Part shown: in pieces, positions 25,005 through 33,103 of the stretch
Layout: every line of letters starts with the position of its first letter
Position numbering within the stretch: position 1 is the stretch's first letter
Notes under the pieces: model-generated
Seen by the model: only the letters and a program-made list of their open reading frames with translations
Database searches by the model: none
Told to the model about the DNA's origin: nothing
NCBI RefSeq assembly: GCF_001682865.1
Contig: NZ_MAQX01000032.1
Location: 676,888 to 740,887 of the forward strand
From: Bacillus sp. FJAT-26390
GTDB lineage: Bacteria > Bacillota > Bacilli > Paenibacillales > Paenibacillaceae
DNA: 64,000 nucleotides
Reading direction: 5' to 3'
Made by a program: the position numbers and the translations under genes

Positions 25005-26022
25005 GCTCAAGCACCTCCACCTGCATGCCATGCGAAGCCATATACGCAATGCCTTCCCGTATGGCAGGAGGGTCGCCAGGCAAGCTTATGATGAGGCAGC
25101 CGAACACCGTGTCTTTGATTTTAGTAATATTGCCATACAAAATGCTCGGCCGAAGCTGATAGCGCACCGTCAAATCCGCTAAAATCGGCTCGCTCACCGT
25201 TTCTCCAACGAATGAAATGCGCAGCAGCTGTCCCGAATGGGGTCGGCGCCATACACTTTGCAGCAGCTCCTGCGGCAAATCAACATCAAATACGCTTTTG
25301 GTAAATTTTTTGGTCGTATCCGTCTTTGGGCTTGTGAACAGCTCTAGAACGGTTCCTTGCTCCACAATGAGACCATCTTCCATTACCGCTACTCGGTCGC
25401 ATATTTTCTTAACGACATACATCTCATGGGTAATGAGCACGATCGTGATTCCGTAGGCTCGATGGATATCCTGCAGCAGATTGAGAATCGAATCCGTCGT
25501 TTGCGGATCAAGCGCCGAGGTTGCCTCATCGCATAACAAAATTTCCGGTTCATTGGCAAGCGCTCTTGCAATGGCTACGCGCTGCTTCTGGCCTCCCGAC
25601 AGCTGGGCGGGAAACGCCCCTTTCTTGTCCTCCAGCCCGACGAGCGACAGCAGCTCGCTTACTCTCGTTTCGACCTGCTTCTTCGGCATGCCAGCGAGCA
25701 CGAGCGGCGCGGCTATATTTTGATAAACGGTGCTCGACATCAGTAAATTAAAATTTTGAAAAATCATGCCGATCTTGCGCCGCATCATGCGCAGCTGCTG
25801 CTCATTTAGCTTCGCCAGCTCCGTCCCATTGACGCGAACCACGCCGACAGTAGGCCTCTCCAAATAGTTGATGCAGCGCAGAAGCGAGCTTTTGCCTGCC
25901 CCGCTGTAGCCGATAATGCCAAATATCTCGCCTTTGCGAATATGAAGATTGGCATCCTTGACCGCGTGGACGGCTTGATTGCCTTGCTGATACGTCTTGC
26001 TTACATTCTCGATCCAGATCAC
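24994..26022 (-). CDS. metN: Methionine ABC transporter ATP-binding protein
   Basis: ATPase subunit of the methionine importer, 342 aa. The NBD has Walker A GYSGAGKSS at about 38-46, signature LSGGQKQRVAIARAL, Walker B LLCDEATSALDP and the H-loop THEM. Residues about 265-340 are the NIL regulatory domain (LLRISFVGETVSEPILADLTVRY ... SLPGD) that in MetN binds methionine and inhibits transport from inside. It follows metQ, with a terminator-like hairpin in the gap, and overlaps metI. Confidence 0.95.
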   Translation of the reverse strand: MIWIENVSKTYQQGNQAVHAVKDANLHIRKGEIFGIIGYSGAGKSSLLRCINYLERPTVGVVRVNGTELAKLNEQQLRMMRRKIGMIFQNFNLLMSSTVYQNIAAPLVLAGMPKKQVETRVSELLSLVGLEDKKGAFPAQLSGGQKQRVAIARALANEPEILLCDEATSALDPQTTDSILNLLQDIHRAYGITIVLITHEMYVVKKICDRVAVMEDGLIVEQGTVLELFTSPKTDTTKKFTKSVFDVDLPQELLQSVWRRPHSGQLLRISFVGETVSEPILADLTVRYQLRPSILYGNITKIKDTVFGCLIISLPGDPPAIREGIAYMASHGMQVEVLEHAG

Positions 26023-26050
26023 GGTATGAACGCTCCTCTGCTAAAATGTT

Positions 26051-26081
26051 AAAAAAGGCCTCTTCCCTTAAGAAGAGACCT
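26051..26081 (-). terminator. Terminator-like hairpin between metQ and metN
   Basis: On the minus strand AGGTCTCTTC and GAAGAGGCCT form a perfect 10-bp stem (one wobble) followed by TTTTTT, inside the operon 13 bases after the metQ stop. Partial termination would give more binding protein than transporter, as seen in many ABC import operons. Confidence 0.8.
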
Positions 26082-26094
26082 GCCCTTTACCTAG

Positions 26095-26925
26095 TTACCA
26101 AGACGCTACGATATAAGTGCCGTATTTTTCTTCTACAAACTTTTTCACTTGATCGGAATGATACGCTTTAATGAGTCTTTGGAATACGGGCTTATCCTTG
26201 TCTTCGGTTCTTACCGCAATAATATTGACCCACGGCGAGTCCTTAGGCTCGATGAAGATTGCATCCTTCGTTGGTACAAAGCCCGCTTCCACCGCATAGT
26301 TCGTGTTAATAACCGCCGCAGTCAAATCGCCTAGCGCCTTCGGTATGAACGCAGCATCCAGCTCTTCGAATTTCAGGTTCAGCTTGTTTTCTGCGATATC
26401 GCGCACAGTCGCTTTAATGCCAACGCCTTCCTTCAGCTTAATAAGGCCGGCATTCTCGAATAGGATTAACGCTCTAGCGCCGTTCGTTGGATCATTCGGC
26501 AATCCGATGACGTCGCCTTCTTTGATCTCCGATACCGCTTTGATCTTCTCGGAATAGAAACCGATAGGGAAATTAAGCGTATTGGCGATCTTTACAAGAT
26601 CAAGATTGTTGTCCTTCTTGAATTGGTCCAAATAGGGCTCATGCTGGAACGCATTGGCATCAAGCTCGCCCTCTGCCAGCACTTTGTTAGGCTGCACGTA
26701 GTCATTGAATACAACGAGCTCGATATCCAGGTTATCCTTGGCGGCAACCTCTTTCACCTGTGCCCAGATCTCTTCCTCGACGCCTGCCGATATGCCTACC
26801 TTTAACGTTGCTTTTTCGCCATCGCCGGCACCTGCTCCCTCATTTGTGTCCGATTTGCCGCTGCAAGCTGCAAGTGTGAACGTCAACACCAACGTCAGCA
26901 CGATAAACACCATTTTTTGCTTCAT
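26095..26925 (-). CDS. metQ: Methionine-binding lipoprotein
   Basis: Extracellular substrate-binding lipoprotein of the methionine importer, 276 aa. Signal peptide with lipobox LAAC (lipid-modified C21), then the NlpA/MetQ fold with typical stretches (VVFNDYVQPNKVLAEGELDANAFQHEPYL; NDPTNGARALILFENAGL; AFIPKALGDL; NIIAVRTEDKDKP). ATG 26925 has AGGGGG 8 bases upstream; the longer frame from 26976 adds 17 residues with no ribosome binding site. It is the first gene of metQNI, an order different from the common metN-first, and is preceded by a terminator/antiterminator leader rather than an S-box. Confidence 0.94.
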   Translation of the reverse strand: MKQKMVFIVLTLVLTFTLAACSGKSDTNEGAGAGDGEKATLKVGISAGVEEEIWAQVKEVAAKDNLDIELVVFNDYVQPNKVLAEGELDANAFQHEPYLDQFKKDNNLDLVKIANTLNFPIGFYSEKIKAVSEIKEGDVIGLPNDPTNGARALILFENAGLIKLKEGVGIKATVRDIAENKLNLKFEELDAAFIPKALGDLTAAVINTNYAVEAGFVPTKDAIFIEPKDSPWVNIIAVRTEDKDKPVFQRLIKAYHSDQVKKFVEEKYGTYIVASW

Positions 26926-26978
26926 TTCAAAGTCCCCCTGCTTCATAATGTTGAGGCTCATTAAGCGTCTAGACAAAC

Positions 26979-27039
26979 AAAAAAGCTCTTATTAAACAGA
27001 ACCCGGCCCGCATGGCCTTTCTGTCAAATAAGAGCTTTT
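26979..27039 (-). terminator. Leader terminator (attenuator) upstream of metQ
   Basis: AGCTCTTATT (27036-27027) pairs with AATAAGAGCT (26993-26984), with an inner GACAGAA/TTCTGTT helix, followed by TTTTTTG. It lies about 55 bases before the metQ start. Confidence 0.88.
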
Positions 27040-27111
27040 AGTCGTCTAATCAGCTCAATTTCTTATTATTCCGATGTAGTTACTATAGATTAAAGCGGAG
27101 CTTTCTGTCAA
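27027..27111 (-). promoter_or_regulatory. metQ promoter and candidate antiterminator
   Basis: TTGACA (27111-27106), an 18-base spacer and TATAGT (27087-27082) give a strong promoter. Starting about 8 bases into the RNA, AATAA and GAGCT (27067-27052, split by a six-base bulge) pair perfectly with AGCTC and TTATT (27036-27027), the same strand the terminator needs, with TTAG/CTAA closing the top. The two folds are mutually exclusive. No S-box or T-box consensus is present. Confidence 0.65.
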
Positions 27112-27361
27112 CGATTTATTTATCATATAGATGCTAGCGCTTCCAAAATAGGGTAAATAAAAGAAGCGTCGCCCATTAGAGCAGTGGAATTATGATAATC
27201 TTCTTCGTCCACGTACGCTAGCCTCCTCCGCCCGTTGCAGTTGGACAGGCATAAGAGAGACATGGTCAATCGGGGTTCCTATTCGATCCCCTAATGCTAT
27301 GCCAACTCATAGGAGCTTTACTCATCTGACTTCATCTTCGAACCGTTGCGTGTGAACAGAA
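27112..27361. other. Non-coding stretch between the metQ promoter and the repeat cluster
   Basis: No gene, terminator or conserved RNA motif recognised. GGGG and CCCC around 27276-27293 can form a small hairpin. Confidence 0.4.
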
Positions 27362-27549
27362 TTAGCAGGAAAATCTCCCTCTAAATTTTCAATATGGAGG
27401 CGAAAAGACAATTTAGCTGGAAAATCTCCCGTTAAAAGGAGCGCTTGCACCCGAAGTTAGCCGAAATGCAGAAAATTAACGGGAGAAAATCCTTCTAATA
27501 CTCCATTTGGCGTGAAATCTCTTGAAATAACAGGAGTTTTTCCTGTTAA
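27362..27549. repeat. Cluster of four short palindromic repeats
   Basis: Related 22-23-bp units occur at 27362-27384, 27413-27435, 27476-27498 and 27528-27549. The first two start TTAGC(A/T)GGAAAATCTCCC; the third is the same motif inverted, TTAACGGGAGAAAATCC; the fourth is the perfect palindrome TAACAGGA-N5-TCCTGTTA with flanks. Spacing from start to start is about 50-63 bases. It appears to be a small interspersed repeat rather than a CRISPR, since units vary and alternate in orientation. An open frame crossing it has no ribosome binding site. Confidence 0.65.
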
Positions 27550-27651
27550 GTTGTTGGCGGGTGGGTTGGGGGTTGGCGGGGTAGACAGACAAGCCTTCCA
27601 ACCATCAGCGCCGCTACTGTTGCTTTTAGTACGCGTGCACGGCAACAAGTG

Positions 27652-27697
27652 GCTGAAAAAGAAAAACGAGCCCGTAGAATCACTTCTACGGCTCGTT
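27652..27697 (-). terminator. thrS: Rho-independent terminator after thrS
   Basis: AACGAGCC-GTAGAA pairs with TTCTACGGGCTCGTT (one bulged base) on the minus strand, followed by TTTTTCTTTTT. Confidence 0.88.
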
Positions 27698-27786
27698 CGT
27701 TTAAGCTGCGGGAACCCTATTCAAATCCCCTAATCGCTTCTCTTTCGTGCGTGAGCTGCTTTTTCAAACACCGGCTTAGCCATCAA

Positions 27787-29700
27787 CTATGACTTAACCC
27801 GGATTTCTTCCTTTATACGCAGCACGATCTCGCTGACGGATTCCGTCCCGAGGTCTCCCTCGCCGCGTTTTCGAATTGCCGCCGTGCCTGCATTTTTCTC
27901 ATTCTCGCCCAGAACGAGCGTGTAAGGAACCTTTGCAAGCCCTGCCTCGCGGATCTTATAGCCCAGCTTCTCGTTTCGAATATCCACCTGTGTCCGGATA
28001 CCCGCTTCCGTCAGCGCCTGCTTCACTTGAAGCGCATAATCGATATACTTCTCCGAGACAGGCAGCAGCTTCACCTGCACAGGAGCCAGCCATAACGGGA
28101 ACGCGCCTGCGTAATGCTCAGTCAGCATGCCGATAAAGCGGTCAACCGATCCATATACGGCACGGTGAATGACGACGGGACGGTGCTTCTGGTTATCCTC
28201 GCCGATGTAAGTCAAATCGAATTTCTCCGGCATTTGAAAATCAAGCTGTATCGTGCCGCACTGCCAGCTGCGCTTTAGCGCATCCATTATGTGAAAATCG
28301 ATCTTCGGCCCATAAAACGCGCCGTCGCCTTCATTCACCCTATACGGAATGCCGCTGCGATCCAGCACGCTCTTCAGCGATTGCTCCGCCTGATCCCACA
28401 GCTCATCTGAGCCCATGTAGTCCTCCGGCCTTGTCGAGAGCTCGATCTTGTATTCGAAGCCGAATACGCCATACACGTGATCAATCAAAGCAATCACGCG
28501 GCTAATTTCCTCTTGAATCTGGTCCGGCCTAGCAAAGATATGGGCATCGTCCTGGCAAAATGTCCGCACGCGCATCATCCCATTCAACGCGCCTGAATAC
28601 TCATGCCGATGAACCTGGCCGAATTCCGAAACGCGAATCGGCAGCTCCCTGTAGGAATGCAGGCTATTTTTGAAAATAAGCATATGCCCTGGGCAGTTCA
28701 TCGGTTTCAGCGCGTAACTCGTATCGTCAACATCCGTGAAATACATATTGTCTTTGTAGTGGTCCCAGTGTCCCGACTGCTCCCACATCCGCCTGTTCAT
28801 CATAAACGGCGTCCGTACTTCCTCGTAATCCCGCTGCCGCTGCAGCTCCCGGATAAAATCCTCCAGCTCCGTACGGATCGTCATGCCATTAGCAAGGTAA
28901 AAAGGCATGCCCGGCGCTTCCTCGGAGAACATGAATAGCTCAAGCTCCTTGCCAAGCTTGCGGTGATCGCGTTTCTTCGCTTCCTCAAGCAGATGCAAAT
29001 GCTCATCCAGCTGTGCTTTCTTAGGGAAAGAGGTGCCATATATCCGCTGCAGCATTTTATTGTCTGAATTGCCGCGCCAGTAAGCTCCGGCAACGTTAAG
29101 CAGCTTGAACGCCTTGATCCGCCCAGTGGACGGCAAATGCGGCCCTCGGCATAGATCAACAAATTCGCCTTGTTCGTACATCGTAATGACAGACGCCTCC
29201 GGCAGATCGCGGATCAGCTCCAGCTTGAGCGGCTCTTCCAGCTTGGCAAAAAACGCCGTTGCTTCCTCGCGGCTTACTTCCCGCCTTGTAATGGGCAGAT
29301 CTTCTTGAACGATTCTGCTCATTTCCGCTTCAATCGCTGTAAGATCATCAGTCGATAGCGGCTTCTCGATGTCGATATCATAGTAGAAGCCGTCTTCGAT
29401 GACAGGTCCTATTCCCAGCTTCACAGCCTTCTCCCCATAAATACGCTTAATGGCTTGCGCCATAACATGAGCTGTACTATGGCGGTATAGCTCAAGCCCG
29501 TCTGCCCCATCGAGCGTTACGATCTCAACATGACTGCTTGCGTCAATAGGCTGGCTCAAATCGACAAGCTTGCCGTTCACTTTGCCCGCTACCGCGTTTT
29601 TTCTAAGCCCAATGCTGATGGACTCGGCAACTTGCAAGACGGTCGTCCCTTGCCCATACTCCTTAACTGTTCCATCCGGTAATGTAATTGCAATACTCAT
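27787..29700 (-). CDS. thrS: Threonyl-tRNA synthetase
   Basis: Charges tRNA-Thr, 637 aa. The order is TGS domain (about 1-62), the editing domain with HSTAHVMAQA (HxxxH) and DLCRGPH, the class II core with motif 1, zinc and substrate residues in MNCPGHMLIF and VHRHEYSGAL, motif 2 RVRTFCQDDAHIF, motif 3 HRAVYGSVDRFIGML, then the anticodon-binding domain. All zinc and editing residues are present, so a functional enzyme is expected. Two adjacent ATGs exist; 29700 is chosen because GGAGG is 7 bases away (4 for the ATG at 29703). A T-box leader precedes it and a strong terminator follows. Confidence 0.97.
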   Translation of the reverse strand: MSIAITLPDGTVKEYGQGTTVLQVAESISIGLRKNAVAGKVNGKLVDLSQPIDASSHVEIVTLDGADGLELYRHSTAHVMAQAIKRIYGEKAVKLGIGPVIEDGFYYDIDIEKPLSTDDLTAIEAEMSRIVQEDLPITRREVSREEATAFFAKLEEPLKLELIRDLPEASVITMYEQGEFVDLCRGPHLPSTGRIKAFKLLNVAGAYWRGNSDNKMLQRIYGTSFPKKAQLDEHLHLLEEAKKRDHRKLGKELELFMFSEEAPGMPFYLANGMTIRTELEDFIRELQRQRDYEEVRTPFMMNRRMWEQSGHWDHYKDNMYFTDVDDTSYALKPMNCPGHMLIFKNSLHSYRELPIRVSEFGQVHRHEYSGALNGMMRVRTFCQDDAHIFARPDQIQEEISRVIALIDHVYGVFGFEYKIELSTRPEDYMGSDELWDQAEQSLKSVLDRSGIPYRVNEGDGAFYGPKIDFHIMDALKRSWQCGTIQLDFQMPEKFDLTYIGEDNQKHRPVVIHRAVYGSVDRFIGMLTEHYAGAFPLWLAPVQVKLLPVSEKYIDYALQVKQALTEAGIRTQVDIRNEKLGYKIREAGLAKVPYTLVLGENEKNAGTAAIRKRGEGDLGTESVSEIVLRIKEEIRVKS

Positions 29701-29731
29701 CATGCAGCCTCCGATCGAATTAGTAGAACGC

Positions 29732-30034
29732 AAAAAAAACACATCTCTCCGCAAAGGGACGAGTGCGTTCAGCTCGTGGTTCCACCCTCATTCGATCTGC
29801 TGCCTTATGTAACTGGCTAATCGCCAGGCATTCAGCTGAAGCAAGATCCTTATTGAGCATCCGATAACGGGGATGAAACGGTGTTATTTACAACCGCCAG
29901 CTAGAGCAGCGGGTTCCATAACACGGCTGCAAAGGGGTAATTACACAATCGGTTGCTGGAGAAGCTCTCAGCCTTAGCCTCTCTCTCTGGACAGCTCGTA
30001 TAGGTAATCATGTCTTTGGTCGAAGCCTATTTAT
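29732..30034 (-). promoter_or_regulatory. T-box leader of thrS
   Basis: A 300-base untranslated leader with T-box features on the minus strand: a long Stem I with AGAGAG and GGCTGAGAGC distal-loop motifs near 29960-29985, the T-box core GAGGGTGGAACCACGAG at about 29768-29790, then an intrinsic terminator ending in T8 (29739-29732). Uncharged tRNA-Thr should bind and favour the antiterminator. An ACC triplet near 29940 in AATTACCCC is a possible threonine specifier, but I could not place it in the specifier loop with certainty. Confidence 0.92.
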
Positions 30035-30040
30035 GGCTAA

Positions 30041-30069
30041 ATTTTAATCCGAACAAACTGATATGTCAA
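30041..30069 (-). promoter_or_regulatory. thrS promoter
   Basis: Perfect TTGACA (30069-30064), a 17-base spacer and TAAAAT (30046-30041) immediately upstream of the T-box leader. Confidence 0.85.
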
Positions 30070-30088
30070 CCGCGGCGGATACCCATTT

Positions 30089-30871
30089 TTATTCGGTAGA
30101 GGATCGCTCATGCAGGAAGTCGGACGGCGAGCTTCCCGTGCTTCGCTTAAAAATGCGGTAGAAATAGGAGACATCGTTATAGCCTAAGTAATCAGCGATT
30201 TCGCTGATCATAAGCTGCGACTCGGTCAGCATGTAGATCGCCGTTTTCATCCGTTGATTGTGCACATATTCGCTAATCGTCTGATTGGTGACCGACTTGA
30301 ACAAGGTTGCGGCGTAATTTGGCGTCGTGTTGATGACATCGCCCAGCTCTTCCTTGGTCACCTTCTCACGGTAATGGGTGGAAATGTACTGCTTCATGCT
30401 GTCTACGCGCCGGTGCTTCTCGGAGGAGATCATGCCGCGATCCTTCTCCTGATTCAAAAAGATCAGCGCTTCAATCAGCAGCGCCTCCGCCATCAGCTCA
30501 AAGTAGGCGGGCCTTTCTTTATGCTGCGTCAAAATGCCCCGAAGGCGCTCCTGCACAACCTCAAAGCAACCGAGCCTTTGCTTATATGGCTCTTGGAGCT
30601 GAAGCAGCGTTAATCCGCACTCTGCCGTATTTCTTCTAAAGTTGATCACGTACTTCGTGTGCACAACCGTAGGGATGCTTTTGCCATAGAACGGAATGTG
30701 GTCCGGAATGAGGAGCACATCCCCTTTCTCCACAATAACCTTCTCCTCGTTCACCCAATATACACATTTCCCATACGTCACAAGCGAGAGGTGAAAGGCG
30801 TGCTCACGCCCCCCTCCTTCCTCGTACCAAGCCGCCCCATTGTCCTGATGAGCATCCGAAATGGCTATCAT
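30089..30871 (-). CDS. AraC-family regulator with cupin sensor
   Basis: Transcription factor of 260 aa. It has an N-terminal AraC-type cupin (HAFHLSLVTYGKCVYWVNEEKVIVEKGDVLLIP) and a C-terminal pair of HTH motifs (KEELGDVINTTPNYAATLFKSVTNQTISEYVHNQRMKTA; ISEIADYLGYNDVSYFYRIFKRSTGSSPSDF). GGGGAGGG precedes the ATG. It is divergent from the pyruvate kinase gene across 105 bases carrying two copies of GTACTATAGT. This arrangement suggests the regulator controls the kinase gene and perhaps itself. Members of this class usually respond to sugars or related ligands. Confidence 0.92.
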   Translation of the reverse strand: MIAISDAHQDNGAAWYEEGGGREHAFHLSLVTYGKCVYWVNEEKVIVEKGDVLLIPDHIPFYGKSIPTVVHTKYVINFRRNTAECGLTLLQLQEPYKQRLGCFEVVQERLRGILTQHKERPAYFELMAEALLIEALIFLNQEKDRGMISSEKHRRVDSMKQYISTHYREKVTKEELGDVINTTPNYAATLFKSVTNQTISEYVHNQRMKTAIYMLTESQLMISEIADYLGYNDVSYFYRIFKRSTGSSPSDFLHERSSTE

Positions 30872-30891
30872 GATACACCCTCCCCGAAACT

Positions 30892-30920
30892 GTACTATAG
30901 TACATTCATTGTACTATAGT
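30892..30920. promoter_or_regulatory. Repeated palindromic operator in the AraC/pyruvate-kinase intergenic region
   Basis: GTACTATAGTAC (30892-30903) is a perfect 12-bp palindrome, and GTACTATAGT recurs at 30911-30920, 19 bases (about two helical turns) later. Each copy contains a -10-like TACTAT/TATAGT. Likely binding sites for the divergent regulator or another factor. Confidence 0.55.
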
Positions 30921-30976
30921 TCTCATTGCCTTTCGAGCATTAGCGTTACAATGAAAAAAACGAGGAGGCCTACAAC

Positions 30977-32392
30977 ATGCTAAAAACAAAAATTATTTGT
31001 ACAATGGGTCCCGCTTGCGACTCCGTTTCGACGATCAAAGAAATGATCCAAGCAGGGATGACCGTTGGTAGACTGAATATGGCTCACGGCGAATTAGAAG
31101 ATCATGTCATGCGAATGAATAATATACGGCAAGCCGCGCGGGAGCTTAACACTTTCGTGCCGATTATGATGGACATTAAAGGACCTGAGGTGCGGATCGG
31201 CAAGCTGAAAGAGGCTTCATGCGAGCTGGTTATCGGCGAAGAGCTGATTCTAACGACGGAGGATGTGCTGGGCGATGCGACTCGCCTGCCCGTTAACTAT
31301 TCCGAGCTGCCGCTTGTCGTAAAGGCGAGTGACCGGATTTTGATTGATGATGGATTGGTTGACCTTACCGTGCTTTCCGTAGACGGAACTGAAATCCGCT
31401 GCAAAATCGTTAGCGGCGGCACTTTGAAACCGCGCAAAGGCGTCAACCTGCCAGGTATCAAAACGACGCTGCCAGGCGTAACCGAACGCGACGTTGTGCA
31501 TATCCATTTTGGCCTCAAACATAATGTTGAGATCATTGCCGCTTCGTTCGTTAGAAAAGCAGAGGATATTTTGGAAATCCGCAACATTCTTGAGGAAGCG
31601 AATGCGGGACATGTGCAAATCATTTCCAAAATCGAAAATGAAGAGGGCATGCTCAACCTTGATGCGATCATCGAAGCTTCCGACGGCATTATGGTCGCGC
31701 GCGGAGATCTTGGCGTAGAGGTGCCGATTGAAGATGTGCCGATGATGCAGCGTGAAATGATCAACAAATGCAACCTCGTAGGCAAGCCGGTTATCGTTGC
31801 TACACATATGCTTGAATCGATGCAGGTTAACCCGCGTCCAACAAGAGCGGAAGTCAGCGACGTAGCCAATGCGGTCATCCAAGGCGCAGACGTTGTCATG
31901 CTCTCAGGCGAGACAGCTGCCGGCAAATATCCGATTCCGTCTGTTAGGACGATGGCTTCCATCGCGAAAAAAGCCGAATCCATGATCGACTACAAAGAGC
32001 AGTTCGACAAAAAAAGAGCACAGCAAAGCACGAACATTACCGAGGTTATCAGCCAAGGCGTCGTAAGCTCCTCGCTTGAACTGAGCGCAAAAGCGATTCT
32101 TACGTCGACAGAAAGCGGCTTTACTGCGCGCATGGTATCCAAATACCGTCCGATGGCGCCGATTATTGCGATCACGCAGCATGACCATGTGCTTCCAAAG
32201 ATTTGTCTGCTCTCCGGCGTCATTCCGGTTAAGGGCGACGCAGTAACAACAACGGACGAAATGTTCGAATCCGCGACCCGCAATGCCAAGCTGACTGGCC
32301 TGATTGAAGAAGGCGATATCATCGTTCTCTCCGCAGGCGTTCCAATTGGCCAAGCCGGAGCTACCAACTTGATTAAAGTAGCACAGGTATAG
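30977..32392 (+). CDS. Pyruvate kinase paralogue
   Basis: Enzyme of the pyruvate kinase fold converting PEP and ADP to pyruvate and ATP, 471 aa, lacking the C-terminal PEP-utiliser-like domain of B. subtilis Pyk. The barrel, B domain and C domain are all present (MVARGDLGVEVP, NPRPTRAEVSDVANA, LSGETAAGKYP, STESGFTARMVSKYRP). Several near-invariant sites differ: RLNMAHG where RLNFSHG is usual (the potassium-ligand Ser becomes Ala), DIKGPEVR for DTKGPEIR and ATHMLESM for ATQMLDSM. It is therefore likely a specialised isozyme. GAGGAGG precedes ATG 30977. It is divergent from an AraC regulator and ends in its own terminator. Confidence 0.9.
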   Translation: MLKTKIICTMGPACDSVSTIKEMIQAGMTVGRLNMAHGELEDHVMRMNNIRQAARELNTFVPIMMDIKGPEVRIGKLKEASCELVIGEELILTTEDVLGDATRLPVNYSELPLVVKASDRILIDDGLVDLTVLSVDGTEIRCKIVSGGTLKPRKGVNLPGIKTTLPGVTERDVVHIHFGLKHNVEIIAASFVRKAEDILEIRNILEEANAGHVQIISKIENEEGMLNLDAIIEASDGIMVARGDLGVEVPIEDVPMMQREMINKCNLVGKPVIVATHMLESMQVNPRPTRAEVSDVANAVIQGADVVMLSGETAAGKYPIPSVRTMASIAKKAESMIDYKEQFDKKRAQQSTNITEVISQGVVSSSLELSAKAILTSTESGFTARMVSKYRPMAPIIAITQHDHVLPKICLLSGVIPVKGDAVTTTDEMFESATRNAKLTGLIEEGDIIVLSAGVPIGQAGATNLIKVAQV

Positions 32393-32407
32393 CAACTTAA
32401 TGAATAA

Positions 32408-32442
32408 AAGCTGCGTTGTCCGAGGACTTCGCAGCTTTGTTT
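32408..32442 (+). terminator. Rho-independent terminator after the pyruvate kinase gene
   Basis: AAGCTGCG and CGCAGCTT with inner GTCC/GGAC form the stem, followed by TGTTT. Confidence 0.85.
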
Positions 32443-32553
32443 GATTTCAAGCGACATTCAAGAAGCTTTCACAATATGCATACTTCCGAGCGGCTTGTAG
32501 AGCTTAATATAATAATAACAATACTTTCGTTATGAAGCTAAGGAGGAATAGGT

Positions 32554-32850
32554 GTGAAAAAGGAACATACCGTCTATTTCAAGATTATCCATGGCACGGA
32601 AACTAAGATGCTTACCGGACTTATTTACTTAGAGGAAAATACGCAGCCCACCGTTCAGGATTATGAGGAATGCCTGAAGCAGTGCGGCCACGATGTGCGT
32701 ATCGAGAACAAAGAGCAATTTATTTTCCGCTCCAACAACCCTGCGGACGATTATCTCATTGATGTACTGGAAAACTACAAGAAAAATAATAAAGACTTGC
32801 ATGCCGACCATCTCGCTCAAAGCTTCGTAAAAAAGACGACATTCCTTTAG
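32554..32850 (+). CDS. Small protein of unknown function
   Basis: Not recognised. A 98-aa soluble, acidic to neutral protein (YFKIIHGTETKMLTGLIYLEENTQPTVQDYEECLKQCGHDVRIENKEQFIFR) with two cysteines and no signal or membrane segment; beta strands then helices are predicted by eye. It is credible as a gene: GTG start with AGGAGG 7 bases upstream, an own promoter-like AT-rich region, and a strong terminator 35 bases after the stop. It lies alone between the pyruvate kinase and a small membrane protein. Confidence 0.75.
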   Translation: MKKEHTVYFKIIHGTETKMLTGLIYLEENTQPTVQDYEECLKQCGHDVRIENKEQFIFRSNNPADDYLIDVLENYKKNNKDLHADHLAQSFVKKTTFL

Positions 32851-32882
32851 CATCATGCAAAAACATAGGTACATCAATTATT

Positions 32883-32932
32883 AAGAAGGCTGTTCCGGGT
32901 CAAACGACCTTATAGGACAGTCTTCTTGTCTT
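32883..32932 (+). terminator. Rho-independent terminator
   Basis: AAGAAGGCTGTTC and GGACAGTCTTCTT pair with wobbles; the trailing sequence is TTGTCTTG. Confidence 0.75.
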
Positions 32933-33103
32933 GTATAGAATAGACTTATTACCGTTTTCACAGTTGCTAAAGTACCTATTCTTTTATAAGACCTTGGAAA
33001 TATTTCCAAATGGCATTTGTTATGCTATGCTTCTCATAGAATTAGATATACTGCAAAAAAGCAAGAAGCTAAGCCCATCATGGTCCATGAAAGTTGGTGC
33101 TAC

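Noticed and set aside
26926..27111. S-box (SAM-I) riboswitch upstream of metQ
   Set aside because: None of the conserved S-box helices or the GAGGGA core is present, and the region before the antiterminator is too short.
27270..27295. tRNA T-arm-like sequence GGGGTTC...ATCCCC
   Set aside because: The loop is 12 bases, and no acceptor, D or anticodon arms can be drawn around it.
27362..27549. CRISPR array
   Set aside because: Repeat units differ, alternate in orientation and have irregular spacing; no cas gene nearby.
27457..27648. 63-aa minus-strand frame
   Set aside because: Crosses the repeat cluster, lacks a ribosome binding site and is of low complexity (PPTPNPPANN).
31250..31983. Two long minus-strand frames (210 and 228 aa) in the pyruvate kinase gene
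   Set aside because: They are antisense shadows of a GC-biased coding region without start signals.
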